Notes: generated by a model not told the origin, from the letters alone. DNA of 64,000 bases from an uncultured Acidimicrobiales bacterium (GCA_958296055.1 CATQHS010000001.1:1066277-1130276); one strand, 5' to 3'; counted from the stretch's first letter, positions 54,708 to 63,095 are shown. Translations and numbers: made by a program.

Positions 54708-55418
54708 CGGAAGGGTGGATGTCACCAGACGGCCGGGGCCGGGGTGGGCCCCGGCCACGAACCAGGTTCCGCCGCTGCCGGCCAACCGGGGGATCAGCCC
54801 GGTGGCGTCGGCCAGCCGGTCCCGCCAGCGGGCCAGTTCGGGGGCCACGGCCAGGGCGGCGGGCTCCAAGTCGTTGCCGGTGGGGCCGACCGGGCCGCCG
54901 AGGTCGTCCCAGGCCGCGTACACGGCCGGGGTGGAGCAGGCCACCGGGGGGATCAGGAGGGTGTACCGCTCCGGCCGGTGGGGCCGCGGGTCGATGATCT
55001 CGCCGATGCCGCGCACCCGGGCCCGACCGCCCGCCAGGCAGAATCCGACATCGGCGCCGATCGCCGCCGCCGCCTCGACGTCGGCGAAGCCGGCCCAGCG
55101 CAGGACGGCGGCCGCGTCGGCGGAGCCCCCGCCCAGGCCGGCCCCGGCCGGGATGGCCTTGGTGACGGTGACCCGGGCGGTGCGCCGGGCCAGGGCCAGG
55201 GCCGCGGCCACCAGGTTGTCGGCGCCCCAGCCCGGGTCGGGCCCGCCTCGGCCGGTGCGGTCGATCATCTCCACCCCGGACCCGCCGGGCTCGATGTCGA
55301 GCCGGTCGCCGAAGTCGAGGGTGACCATCTCGGCGTCGATCTCGTGGTAGCCGTCGGCTCGCACGCCGACGATCCGCAGCGACAGGGTCAGCTTGGCCGG
55401 GGCGAACGCCGAGACCAC
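54699..55418 (-). CDS. ispE: 4-diphosphocytidyl-2-C-methyl-D-erythritol kinase
   Basis: 239 residues, a little short for the family. GHMP kinase motifs: FAPAKLTLSLRIVGVRADGY at the start, the phosphate loop PAGAGLGGGSADAAAVLRWA, and the C-terminal LAGSGGTWFVAG. Phosphorylates CDP-methylerythritol in the MEP isoprenoid pathway. The GTG start lies within the last of three copies of the rsmA-ispE junction. Its stop is inside another tandem repeat. Confidence 0.92.
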   Translation of the reverse strand: MVSAFAPAKLTLSLRIVGVRADGYHEIDAEMVTLDFGDRLDIEPGGSGVEMIDRTGRGGPDPGWGADNLVAAALALARRTARVTVTKAIPAGAGLGGGSADAAAVLRWAGFADVEAAAAIGADVGFCLAGGRARVRGIGEIIDPRPHRPERYTLLIPPVACSTPAVYAAWDDLGGPVGPTGNDLEPAALAVAPELARWRDRLADATGLIPRLAGSGGTWFVAGAHPGPGRLVTSTLPAQ

Positions 55419-55502
55419 GCCGTCAACCAGTCAGGGCGAACGCCGAGACCACGCCGTCAACCGCCTAACCGCCGGGCGAACGCCGAGACCACGCCGTCAA
55501 CC
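55400..55502. repeat. triplicated rsmA-ispE stop/start junction
   Basis: Three identical 29-base copies at 55400-55428, 55434-55462 and 55474-55502. On the minus strand each reads TGA, CGGC, GTG. The first TGA is the rsmA stop and the last GTG (55418) is the ispE start. In between lie two full mini-ORFs: GTG at 55492 encoding VSAFARRLGG*, and GTG at 55452 encoding VSAFALTG*. Confidence 0.9.
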
Positions 55503-56303
55503 GGCCGGGGCGGCGGACTCGTCGGCTAGGCGCAGCCACTGGTCGAGGGTCAGCGTCTCGGGTCGGGCGGTCGGGTCCACTCCGGCCCGGTCGAATCCGG
55601 TCCGGTCGACGGCACCGGCCAGCGACCGGCGCAGCATCTGGCGCCGCCGGCCGAAGCCGGCCCTGACCACCCGCTCGAGGCGATCCCGGCGAGCGGCGGC
55701 GATCCCCCGCTCGTCCCGGTCCACCCGGACGATCACCGACTCGACCCGGGGGCGGGGGTAGAACACCGACGCCGGGACGGGGGCCACCACCCGGGCTGAG
55801 CCGTAGGACTCCACCAGCACGCTGGGTATGCCCCGGCCGCGGCCCCCCGGCGGGGCGGCCAGCCTCTCCCCCACCTCCTTTTGCACCATCACCACCATGG
55901 CGGCGACGGCCTCGACGCCACGCAGCAGGTCCAGCACCAGCGGCACGGCCAGGTTGTAGGGCAGGTTGGAGACCATGAGCCACCGGTCGGCGCCGGCTAG
56001 GACCGAGTCCCAGTCCAGGGTGCGGGCGTCGCCCTCGATCACCTCGACGCCGGGGGGCCCGAGGCCGGATTCGGCGACGGCGCAGCGGAGGGCGGGCACG
56101 AGGTGGCGGTCGGCCTCCACCGCTTTGACGGAGGCGCCGGTCTCGGCCAGGGCCAGGGTGAGCGAGCCCAGCCCGGCCCCGACTTCGATGACGCGGTCGC
56201 CGGGCCCGGCTCCGCTCAGCTTGCTCATCCGCCGGACCGTGTTGGGGTCGATCACGAAGTTCTGGCCGAGCGCCCGGCGGGGCGAGATGTCGAACCGTCT
56301 CAT
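55497..56303 (-). CDS. rsmA: 16S rRNA (adenine1518/1519-N6)-dimethyltransferase RsmA/KsgA
   Basis: 268 residues from the ATG at 56303 (RRFDISPRRALGQNFVIDPN). The SAM-binding motif is VIEVGAGLGSLTLALAE, the catalytic motif is SNLPYNLAVPLVL, and the C-terminal helical domain is present. Homologues start ~11 residues earlier with a THSPSALRAL-like segment. Here that segment is in frame, but its first codon is CTG at 56336, whose CTGA overlaps the rpf stop. Non-canonical CTG initiation is therefore possible. Dimethylates two adenines near the 3' end of 16S rRNA. Between rpf and ispE, as in mycobacteria. Confidence 0.93.
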   Translation of the reverse strand: MRRFDISPRRALGQNFVIDPNTVRRMSKLSGAGPGDRVIEVGAGLGSLTLALAETGASVKAVEADRHLVPALRCAVAESGLGPPGVEVIEGDARTLDWDSVLAGADRWLMVSNLPYNLAVPLVLDLLRGVEAVAAMVVMVQKEVGERLAAPPGGRGRGIPSVLVESYGSARVVAPVPASVFYPRPRVESVIVRVDRDERGIAAARRDRLERVVRAGFGRRRQMLRRSLAGAVDRTGFDRAGVDPTARPETLTLDQWLRLADESAAPAG

Positions 56304-56332
56304 CAGCGCCCGCAGGGCCGACGGGCTGTGGG

Positions 56333-57052
56333 TCAGCGAAGGTGCCTTCCGCAGACCGGCCACGGCCTGTCCCCGTTTATGTCGTAGAGCTCGTAGGCCA
56401 TGAGGTCCTGGTCGGCGGGCGAGGCGTCGATGGGATCCACCCCGATCAAGCGGTTGTGGCCCTTCTTCTCGGCCACCCAGTCCCAGGTGGTGCGCGAGAA
56501 CTGCCAGGCGCCGCGGTAGGCCCCGCTTGAGCTGACGATCTGGTAGTTGTGGCGGGACTCGCAGAAGCGCATGGCGAGCCACTGCTCGGGTGAGGGGCCG
56601 TCGGCGGGGGGCGGCATCCCGAAGAGGTCGTCGCCGTCGGTGTCGCCGTCACTCGGCTCGGCCGCGGCGGGCGGCGGCGACGCAGCGGGCTGCGGCGGCA
56701 CATCCTCCTCCTCAACCGCCTCAGCTTCCACTCTCCTTTGCATGGCGGCCAAGGCCTCGGCCCGCTCGATGGCGTCGTCGCGGTGCCGGGTCCGGGCGTC
56801 GTTCCACCGCTCGGCCCGGCTGGCGAACGACGAGACGTCCACCACCGCCGTCTCGCTCCCGGACAAGAAAACGAAGGGCGGCTGGTACGACTGGGCGACC
56901 GCCGAGGGGGCCGACGCCCCTATACCTGAAGCCACTGCGGCCATGAGCGCGGCAACGCGCCATCGCCAAAGGTGGCGGATTCCGTCCAGAGCTCCGTCCT
57001 TTCCCTCTGCACGTACTGCCGCCGCCCGCGTTCGAGCGAGCGATTTCCGCAA
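56333..57052 (-). CDS. Rpf-like transglycosylase (resuscitation-promoting-factor family)
   Basis: Up to 239 residues from a TTG at 57052, though the start is uncertain. A signal/transmembrane segment (VAALMAAVASGIGASAPSAV) is followed by a coiled coil and an acidic Pro-rich linker. The C-terminal lysozyme-like Rpf domain holds WLAMRFCESRHNYQIVSSSG (catalytic Glu in CESR) and AYRGAWQFSRTTWDWVA. The DUF348/G5 modules of RpfB are absent, but the position between tatD and rsmA is that of rpfB. Cleaves peptidoglycan during growth or resuscitation. Confidence 0.85.
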   Translation of the reverse strand: MRKSLARTRAAAVRAEGKDGALDGIRHLWRWRVAALMAAVASGIGASAPSAVAQSYQPPFVFLSGSETAVVDVSSFASRAERWNDARTRHRDDAIERAEALAAMQRRVEAEAVEEEDVPPQPAASPPPAAAEPSDGDTDGDDLFGMPPPADGPSPEQWLAMRFCESRHNYQIVSSSGAYRGAWQFSRTTWDWVAEKKGHNRLIGVDPIDASPADQDLMAYELYDINGDRPWPVCGRHLR

Positions 57053-57121
57053 CCGTAGTTAGGCCGTAACCAGACCGCAACAAAAACTTTTTCCGGCCAG
57101 TCGGGCGCCGCCCCGCTCCGT

Positions 57122-57868
57122 TCAATCGAGCCCGTAGAAGGATCGGGTCGCGGCCCAGGTGGCGGCCTCCACCTCTTCGACGGCCAGGGCTTTGGCCGCG
57201 GCCACCGCCGCGCCCACGAGGGGGACCAGCGCGGGCCGGTTCGGGGCGCCCCGGTGCGGCACGGGGGTCAGCCAGGGGCTGTCGGTCTCGACCAGCAGTC
57301 GGTCGAGGGGGCAGGCGGCCGCGGCCTGGCGCAGATCGTCGGTCTTGTCGAAGGTGATGATCCCCGAGAACGACAGGAGTGCTCCCCGGGCCAGGCACTC
57401 GGCCGCCTCGGCCGGGCCGCCGGTGAAGCAGTGGAAGACGGTGCGCTCGGGCGTCCCGTTGCGGTCGAGTACGGCGAAGGTGTCGTCCCAAGCCGAGCGG
57501 GAGTGGATCACCAGCGGCAGATCGTGCCGGTGGGCCAGCTCGATCTGGGCCGCGAAGGCGTGGCGCTGCGCGGCTCGGGGCGAGTGGTCGTAGTGGTAGT
57601 CGAGCCCGGCCTCCCCCACGGCCACCACCTCGGCCGCGGCGAGCAGCTCCTCCAGCCCCTCGATCCCCCCGGTCGCCTCGTGGGGATGCACGCCGGCGGT
57701 GGCCCACACCCCCTCGTGGGCCGCAGCCACAGCCATGGCCCGGCGCGAGTTCTCCACGTCGGTGCCTACGTTTATGAGCAGCTCGACCCCCGCCGAGCGG
57801 GCCTCGGCCACCACCGCCCCGGTTTCGGGGCCCGACGGGAGATGGCAGTGCTGGTCGGCCCAGGCCAC
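57122..57868 (-). CDS. tatD: TatD family metal-dependent hydrolase
   Basis: 248 residues. Amidohydrolase metal sites: ADQHCHLPSG (HxH), VGEAGLDYHYDHS (Glu), LVIHSRSAWDD, FHCFTGG and LLVETDSPWLTPVPHRG (Asp). Likely a 3'-5' DNA exonuclease involved in repair. The GTG start has an AGGGAG-type site upstream. It follows metG, in the conserved metG-tatD-rpf-rsmA order. Confidence 0.93.
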   Translation of the reverse strand: MAWADQHCHLPSGPETGAVVAEARSAGVELLINVGTDVENSRRAMAVAAAHEGVWATAGVHPHEATGGIEGLEELLAAAEVVAVGEAGLDYHYDHSPRAAQRHAFAAQIELAHRHDLPLVIHSRSAWDDTFAVLDRNGTPERTVFHCFTGGPAEAAECLARGALLSFSGIITFDKTDDLRQAAAACPLDRLLVETDSPWLTPVPHRGAPNRPALVPLVGAAVAAAKALAVEEVEAATWAATRSFYGLD

Positions 57869-57893
57869 GACTCGGGTCCCTCGCTCCCTGGCT

Positions 57894-59522
57894 TCAGGCC
57901 GGCGCCGACAGGTCGACTTTGCCGAACAGCGGCGACGGCTTGGCCAAGGCGGCCCCGGCCGGAACCTCGGGCCGCGCCCAGGCCCGCACCTCCCCGAACA
58001 GGCCGTCGAGGGCAGCGGTGGAGAAGGGCAGGTAGGGGGCCAGGCCGACCCGCACCCCGGCGACGGCCTCCACGGCGGTCACCAGCACCGCCGCGCCCCG
58101 CCGCGGGTCCGACCGGACCAGCTTCCAGGGCTCGGTGGCGTTGAGGTAGGCGTTGACCCGGCCGGCCGCGTCCATGGCCGAGCGCAGGCCGGCCCGCAGC
58201 TCCACCTGGTCCAGTTGGCCGGCCGCCGCAGCCAGGGCGCCGTCCACCTCGGCCAGCACGGCTCGGTCCTCGGGGGCCCGGTCGGGAGCCTCGGGGACGG
58301 TCCCGCCCAGGTTGCGGTGGGCCAGGGTCAGGACCCGGTTGACCAGGTTGCCCCAGGTGGCCACCAGCTCGTCGTTGACCCGCCGGGCGATCTCCTCGGT
58401 GGAGATCTCGGTGTCGGCGTGCTCGGGCAGAGCCGCGGCCAGGGCGTAGCGCAGCGAGTCGGGCTCGAAGGCGGCCAGGGCGTCGTCGATGGTCATCCCC
58501 ACCCCCCGGCTGGCCGAGGCCTTGCCGCCCCTGAAGGTCACGTACTGGTTGGCCGGGACGTCGTCGGGGAGGTGCAGGCCGCCGTAGGCCATGAGCTGGG
58601 CCGGCCAGAACAGGCAGTGGAACGGGATGTTGTCCTTGCCGATGAAGTACACGTGGCGGGCTTCGTCGTTGTGCCACCAGTGCTTCCACCGGTCGGGCTC
58701 GCCCCGGTCGGCGGCCCACTGCTTGGCGGCCGACAGGTAGCCGATCACCGCGTCGTACCACACGTAGATGCGCTTGCCGGGGCCGAGGTCGTCGACGGGC
58801 AGCTCGACCCCCCAGTCCAGGTCCCGGGTGATGGCCCGGTCGATGAGCCCTTCCTTGGTCCAGCTCCGGGCGAAGTTGACCACGTGGGGCCGCCACCCCC
58901 GCCGGGTGTCGAGCCAGCGGGCCAGCTCGCCGGTGAAGTCGGAGTAGCGGAAGTAGAAGTGCTCGGTGAGGCGGGGCACCGGGGCGGCCCCGCTGATGCG
59001 GGATCGGGGCTCGATCAGCTCCATGGCGTCGAGGGTGCGGCCGCAGTCGTCGCACTGGTCGCCCCGGGCCTCGGGGTATCGGCAGTGGGGGCAGGTGCCC
59101 TCGATGTAGCGGTCGGGCAGGAACCGGTTCGACTCGGGGTCGTAAAGCTGTTCGGAGGTGCGCCGGTCGATGTGGCCGCCTTCGAGTTGGCGCAAGAACA
59201 TGTCCTGGGTCACCGCGGCGTGGTTGTCGGTGCCGGTGGTGGTGTAGAGGTCCCAGGAGATGCCAATGGCCTCCCACTGGCGGCAGAACTCGCGGTGGTA
59301 GCGGTCGACGATGGCGCTGGGCTCGACGCCCTCGGCGTCGGCCCGCACGGTGATGGGGGTGCCGTGCACGTCGGAGCCGCTCACCATCAGCACCTCGTTG
59401 CCGACCAGCCGCTGGTAGCGGGCGTATATGTCGGCGGGCAGGTAGGCCCCGGCCAAGTGGCCGATGTGGCGGCTGCCCGAGGCGTAGGGCCAGGCCACCG
59501 CGACCAGAACCGGTGTCGGCAT
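57894..59522 (-). CDS. metG: methionyl-tRNA synthetase
   Basis: 542 residues. HIGH-type motif ASGSRHIGHLAGAYLPADIY, zinc-binding knuckle CPHCRYPEARGDQCDDCG, and a KMSKS-equivalent in FRGGKASASRGVGMTID, an atypical KASAS sequence. The anticodon-binding helical domain is C-terminal. There is no C-terminal tRNA-binding OB extension. Charges tRNA-Met. First gene of the downstream tatD-rpf group. Confidence 0.95.
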   Translation of the reverse strand: MPTPVLVAVAWPYASGSRHIGHLAGAYLPADIYARYQRLVGNEVLMVSGSDVHGTPITVRADAEGVEPSAIVDRYHREFCRQWEAIGISWDLYTTTGTDNHAAVTQDMFLRQLEGGHIDRRTSEQLYDPESNRFLPDRYIEGTCPHCRYPEARGDQCDDCGRTLDAMELIEPRSRISGAAPVPRLTEHFYFRYSDFTGELARWLDTRRGWRPHVVNFARSWTKEGLIDRAITRDLDWGVELPVDDLGPGKRIYVWYDAVIGYLSAAKQWAADRGEPDRWKHWWHNDEARHVYFIGKDNIPFHCLFWPAQLMAYGGLHLPDDVPANQYVTFRGGKASASRGVGMTIDDALAAFEPDSLRYALAAALPEHADTEISTEEIARRVNDELVATWGNLVNRVLTLAHRNLGGTVPEAPDRAPEDRAVLAEVDGALAAAAGQLDQVELRAGLRSAMDAAGRVNAYLNATEPWKLVRSDPRRGAAVLVTAVEAVAGVRVGLAPYLPFSTAALDGLFGEVRAWARPEVPAGAALAKPSPLFGKVDLSAPA

Positions 59523-59608
59523 AGCCCGGCCAGGCTACCCGGGCGAGCCGGGGCCGCAGATCAGCCGACCTCGGCTCGGGGGCCTCTCCATCGAGGCGGG
59601 GCCGGGGA

Positions 59609-60745
59609 TCAGCTCGCCCGGGCCTTCTCCAGCGAGACGGGCCCGGCGGCCCGGGCCGCATCGAGGGCTTGGGCCTCGGACCGGTTCTTGAGCTCCTCGA
59701 TGCGGTCGAGCTGCTTCTCGAGCTGGCGGCTGCGGGTGCCCGAGAGATCGTCGAAGGCGCTCCTCAGCCGGTCCAGGTGGCGGCTGACCAGGTCGAACTG
59801 CTCGCTGTACTTCTGCCACTGCTCCGAGAAGCAGGACAGGTGGTCGAGGATCTCCTGGGACGACCGCTCCAGCGAGACGGTGTCCATGGCCTGGCGCACC
59901 AGCGAGAGCATGGCGAACAGCGTCGAGGGCGAGCAGATGACCACGTGGCCTTTGAGGGCTTCGTCGAACACCTCGCGGTGGTGCTCGTGGATGAAGGCGT
60001 ACACGCCGTCGTTGGGGATGAACATGAGCATGTACCCCACCGTGGTGGCCGCGTCCCGGTAGGCCTCCCGGGCGGCGATCTGCTTGACGTGGGCGCGCAC
60101 GGCCCGGCCGAAGTCCTTGACGGCCTGCCTCTCCTCCAACTCCGACGCCGCCTCCAGATGGCGGGCGTAGCTCTCCAGGGGGAACTTGACGTCCATGTGC
60201 AGCCTCTGGCCGTCGGGCAGCAGGAAGGTGAAGTCGGGCCTGGTGCCGGCCGCGGTCGTCTCCTGCTTCAGGTAGTTCACGCCCTCGATCAGGCCGGCGG
60301 CCCGCAGGATGTCGTCGGCCATGCGCTCGCCCCACTGGCCCCGGGCCTGCTTGTTGACGAGGACGTCGCTGAGCTTCTGGGTGGTGTCGAGCAGCTCTTT
60401 CTGCCGCTCGGCCGAACTGCGCAGGCTCTCCGTCAGCCGGGCGTTCTGGGAGGCCCGCTCCTGCTGGAGCTGGGTTACCAGGCTCTTGAGCCCCGACAGC
60501 TCCTCGTTCACCCTGGAGGCGACCCCGTCCCATTTTCGGTCGAAGGCGTCCTGCTGGTTGGCGAGATAGGCCTGGCCGGTCTCCAGACGGGCCGCGAAAG
60601 CCCGGTCGGCCGCCTCCACGGTCCGGTCGATCACGGCCTCAGGGGGGACCTCGGGCTCGGAGCGGCGGGCCCCGGCCCAGGCCACGGCGAACCCGGCGGC
60701 AGCGAGAACGGCGATTAGGGCGGTGATGAAGGCAATGGTGTCCAT
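59609..60745 (-). CDS. rmuC: DNA recombination protein RmuC
   Basis: 378 residues: N-terminal membrane anchor (AFITALIAVLAAAGFAVAWA), a coiled coil, then the RmuC domain (TRPDFTFLLPDGQRLHMDVK, FPLESYARHLEA, YMLMFIPNDGVYAFIHEHHR). Thought to limit DNA inversions or process damaged ends. The ATG at 60745 lies 7 bases after the -10-like TAACTT, leaderless, with an upstream TGTC element. Confidence 0.92.
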   Translation of the reverse strand: MDTIAFITALIAVLAAAGFAVAWAGARRSEPEVPPEAVIDRTVEAADRAFAARLETGQAYLANQQDAFDRKWDGVASRVNEELSGLKSLVTQLQQERASQNARLTESLRSSAERQKELLDTTQKLSDVLVNKQARGQWGERMADDILRAAGLIEGVNYLKQETTAAGTRPDFTFLLPDGQRLHMDVKFPLESYARHLEAASELEERQAVKDFGRAVRAHVKQIAAREAYRDAATTVGYMLMFIPNDGVYAFIHEHHREVFDEALKGHVVICSPSTLFAMLSLVRQAMDTVSLERSSQEILDHLSCFSEQWQKYSEQFDLVSRHLDRLRSAFDDLSGTRSRQLEKQLDRIEELKNRSEAQALDAARAAGPVSLEKARAS

Positions 60746-60774
60746 GGCGGCGAAGTTAGCCAGGGGGTGTGACA
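60746..60774 (-). promoter_or_regulatory. candidate damage-type leaderless promoter of rmuC
   Basis: On the minus strand TGTC (60774-60771), 12 bases (ACACCCCCTGGC), TAACTT (60758-60753), 7 bases, ATG. The best match in the window to TGTC-N12-TAnnnT. Confidence 0.6.
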
Positions 60775-60781
60775 GCCGGGT

Positions 60782-61306
60782 TCATGCTCTTCCCAGGTTC
60801 GTCCGCATTTTCGGCAGGGCGGGCCCGGGGCCGTCATGTTTGAACGCGAGAACTTGGACGGCCATGTCGTCGTCGACGTGACGCAGTGCGGTGCGCAGAT
60901 TGGGAGTCCTGTCGGTCAGGAACTGTGACAGCGCGTCGTCCGGCACGACGATCACGCCGACGTCCACCCTGCCTTCCGTCATCGCGTTTCGGAGATGCAA
61001 CACGTCTACGGCCAGCAGATCGCTCCGGCTTGACACCTGCACCTCAACGCCAACCGTGCTCCCTGTGTCGGCTTTAGTCCAGTCGACGCCGCCCGATTGG
61101 ACTTTCGTCCAGCCTCCGCACGCGTCGAACCCCTCGTCGATCTTCTGGCGGATCCATTTCGTCCCGTTGGCGTACTTCTCCTCTTGGACCAACAACTCAA
61201 ACGATGTGACTGCCTTCTCGATCTCACCGATGAGGGCGGTCAGCCCCAAACGCCCGACCTTCACATCGAAGCCGTTGAAGCTCCGACGCTCGGTTATGAA
61301 TGGCAT
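60782..61306 (-). CDS. type II restriction endonuclease, BglII/BstYI-like
   Basis: 174 residues, shorter than BglII (223) and BstYI (203). The core VDWTKADTGSTVGVEVQVSS, then RSDLLAVDVLHLRNAMTEGR, VDVGVIVVPDDALSQFLTDR closely follows the BglII-family catalytic region, including the unusual E-x-Q (VEVQ) in place of E-x-K. By family, the likely target is GATC-centred (AGATCT or RGATCY), but the recognition part cannot be read from sequence. It overlaps the methyltransferase gene by 13 bases. Some N-terminal elements of the longer enzymes appear missing, so activity needs testing. Confidence 0.75.
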   Translation of the reverse strand: MPFITERRSFNGFDVKVGRLGLTALIGEIEKAVTSFELLVQEEKYANGTKWIRQKIDEGFDACGGWTKVQSGGVDWTKADTGSTVGVEVQVSSRSDLLAVDVLHLRNAMTEGRVDVGVIVVPDDALSQFLTDRTPNLRTALRHVDDDMAVQVLAFKHDGPGPALPKMRTNLGRA

Positions 61307-62130
61307 GTCTCGACGAAGTCGTTGTTTTGGTGGTTCGTGACGCTTCCGTTCAGGCGATCTCGGATCGGCTGAACGTCCTCGAGCTCGATCCCGATCCAGC
61401 GCCGCTCCCGCTGCTCGCAGACGGCGTACGTCGTCCCGCTCCCGCCGAAGGGGTCGAGCACCAGATCGCCGGGCTCTGTGCTCATTTCTATGACGCGTTC
61501 CAGGATCTTCGTGCTCAACGAGTTGGCGCTCCTCGTCGTCGGCTTGAACTTACGATGGCGCACCGGCGGGATGTCCGTCCACACGTCTTTCAGATTGACG
61601 CCGTTCGGGTGCATGGACTTGCGATGCCCCCCGTAATCCTTGATCTCGCCCCCGCAATGGCGGCAGGTCTCTATGGGCGTTCGGATGCGCTTGAACGTCC
61701 TCGGACGCCCTTTGGAGTAGTAAATCAACGAGTAATGCGATGGGTACAGCCGCCCCTGGATGGGCAGGCACCCTGTTTGCTCAATGGCGATCCAGTGCCT
61801 GAACGTCAAACCGAGCTGCTCCAAGAAGTGCCCGAGCGTCACGTTCCAGCGGGGGAGGTTGTAAACGAACAGCGATCCGCCGGGCCGCAAGACCCGCACG
61901 CATTGGCTCAGCCACCGATGGCACCAGTCCACGTACTCCGACTCGGGCTGGCTGTCGGTGACCCGCTTCCCGTAGTGCTTGCCGAGGTTGAAGGGCGGAT
62001 CGGCGAAGACGGCGTCGACCGACGCGTCGGGAACCAACGGCAGGATCTCCAGGCAGTCGGCCTGGTAGAGCCGCCCCAAATCCGTCGAGAGAGACGGGCT
62101 GATGCCGATGGCGAAGCCGGGAAACTCCAT
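61294..62130 (-). CDS. DNA methyltransferase of the BglII-like R-M system
   Basis: 278 residues from the ATG at 62130. The catalytic motif ADPPFNLGKHYGKR precedes the SAM motif LVLDPFGGSGTTYAVCEQRE, the beta-class order. DPPF suggests N6-adenine or possibly N4-cytosine methylation. A four-Cys/His cluster (CRHCGG ... HRKSMH) lies mid-protein. Protects host DNA from the overlapping endonuclease. Its promoter and start region copy those of rmuC. Confidence 0.87.
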   Translation of the reverse strand: MEFPGFAIGISPSLSTDLGRLYQADCLEILPLVPDASVDAVFADPPFNLGKHYGKRVTDSQPESEYVDWCHRWLSQCVRVLRPGGSLFVYNLPRWNVTLGHFLEQLGLTFRHWIAIEQTGCLPIQGRLYPSHYSLIYYSKGRPRTFKRIRTPIETCRHCGGEIKDYGGHRKSMHPNGVNLKDVWTDIPPVRHRKFKPTTRSANSLSTKILERVIEMSTEPGDLVLDPFGGSGTTYAVCEQRERRWIGIELEDVQPIRDRLNGSVTNHQNNDFVETCHS

Positions 62131-62159
62131 GGCGGCGACGATAGCCAGGGGGTGTGACG
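62131..62159 (-). promoter_or_regulatory. methyltransferase promoter, near-copy of the rmuC promoter
   Basis: CGTC (62159-62156), the same 12-base spacer as rmuC (ACACCCCCTGGC), TATCGT (62143-62138), 7 bases, then ATG. The match to the rmuC upstream region extends into the coding start (GCCGCCATGG), forming a direct repeat that flanks the R-M genes. Confidence 0.6.
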
Positions 62160-62222
62160 GCCTCGGGGACCCCGCCGGGCGGAGGCGGCTGGGGCGGGGT
62201 CGCCGGGGCGGCCGGGGCGGGG

Positions 62223-63065
62223 TCAGCCGCCGGCGGCGGACTTTAGAGCGACGGCCAGGGCGTAGGTCCGACGGCGGGGCACGCCGTAGGCGGCGGCCAC
62301 CTCGGCCGCCGCGTCCCGGCGGCTGGCGCCGGAGGAGACGGCCGCCTCCAGGGCCGCGGCCAGCTCGCCGTCGTCGGGCTCGGGTTCGGGCCCGGCCCCC
62401 TCGACCACCACCACCACCTCGCCTTTCACCGGGCCCTCGGCCCAGGCGGCCAGCTCGGCCAGCGTTCCCCTCGCCACCTCCTCGTGGAGCTTGGTGAGTT
62501 CCCGGGCCACCGCGGCCCGGCGCTCGTCCCCGCAGGCGGCGGCCAAGTCCTCCAGGCAGCCCCGGAGCCGGTGGGGAGATTCGTACAACACCACGGTGCG
62601 GCGCTCCCGGGCGATCTCGGCCAGCCGGTCGGCCCGGTCCCGGCCGGACCGGGGCAGGAACCCCTCGAACGCCCACCGGGCCACTGGCAGCCCGCTTATT
62701 GCCAGCGCGGCCACCCCGGCCGACGGCCCCGGCACCACGGTGACGGCGTGGCCGGCCTCGACCGCCGCGGCCACCAGGCACCGGCCCGGGTCGCTGACGC
62801 CGGGCATCCCCGAGTCGGTCACCACCGCCACGGTGGCACCGGAGTCGAGCAGCTCGCACACGTCGGCGGCGGCGGCCGTCTCGGTGTGCTCGTCGACCCG
62901 CCTCAGCCGAGCCGCCCTCACCCCCGACCGCTCCAGCAGCAGGCCGGTCCGCCGGGTGTCCTCGCAGCAGATGAGGTCGGCCTCGGCCAGCGTCCGGGCA
63001 GCCCGGGGGCTCAAGTCCTCCAGGTTGCCGATCGGGGTGCCGACCAGCACCAAGGCCCCACTCAC
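62223..63065 (-). CDS. rsmI: 16S rRNA (cytidine1402-2'-O)-methyltransferase RsmI
   Basis: 280 residues. Tetrapyrrole-methylase fold: LVLVGTPIGNLEDLSPRAAR, ICCEDTRRTGLLLERSGV, VAVVTDSGMPGVSDPGRCLV, VVPGPSAGVAALAISGLP, FEGFLPRSGRDRADRLAE. Methylates the 2'-OH of C1402. The GTG start ends a chain of short overlapping ORFs from the DUF192 gene. Confidence 0.95.
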   Translation of the reverse strand: MSGALVLVGTPIGNLEDLSPRAARTLAEADLICCEDTRRTGLLLERSGVRAARLRRVDEHTETAAAADVCELLDSGATVAVVTDSGMPGVSDPGRCLVAAAVEAGHAVTVVPGPSAGVAALAISGLPVARWAFEGFLPRSGRDRADRLAEIARERRTVVLYESPHRLRGCLEDLAAACGDERRAAVARELTKLHEEVARGTLAELAAWAEGPVKGEVVVVVEGAGPEPEPDDGELAAALEAAVSSGASRRDAAAEVAAAYGVPRRRTYALAVALKSAAGG

Positions 63066-63095
63066 CGCCTCACCTCATCGCCTCAATCGCCTCAC
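63063..63095. repeat. mini-ORF ladder from DUF192 to rsmI
   Basis: A ~9-base TGAGGCG-type repeat. On the minus strand the DUF192 TGA overlaps GTG (63095) opening MRRLRR*, whose TGA overlaps ATG (63078) opening MR*, whose TGA overlaps GTG (63073) opening MRR*, whose TGA overlaps the rsmI GTG (63065). Confidence 0.8.

Noticed and set aside
59523..59640. Duplicated rmuC 3' end between rmuC and metG
   Set aside because: Two stretches around TGATC look alike, but the alignment needs gaps and several changes, so I do not count it among the junction duplications.
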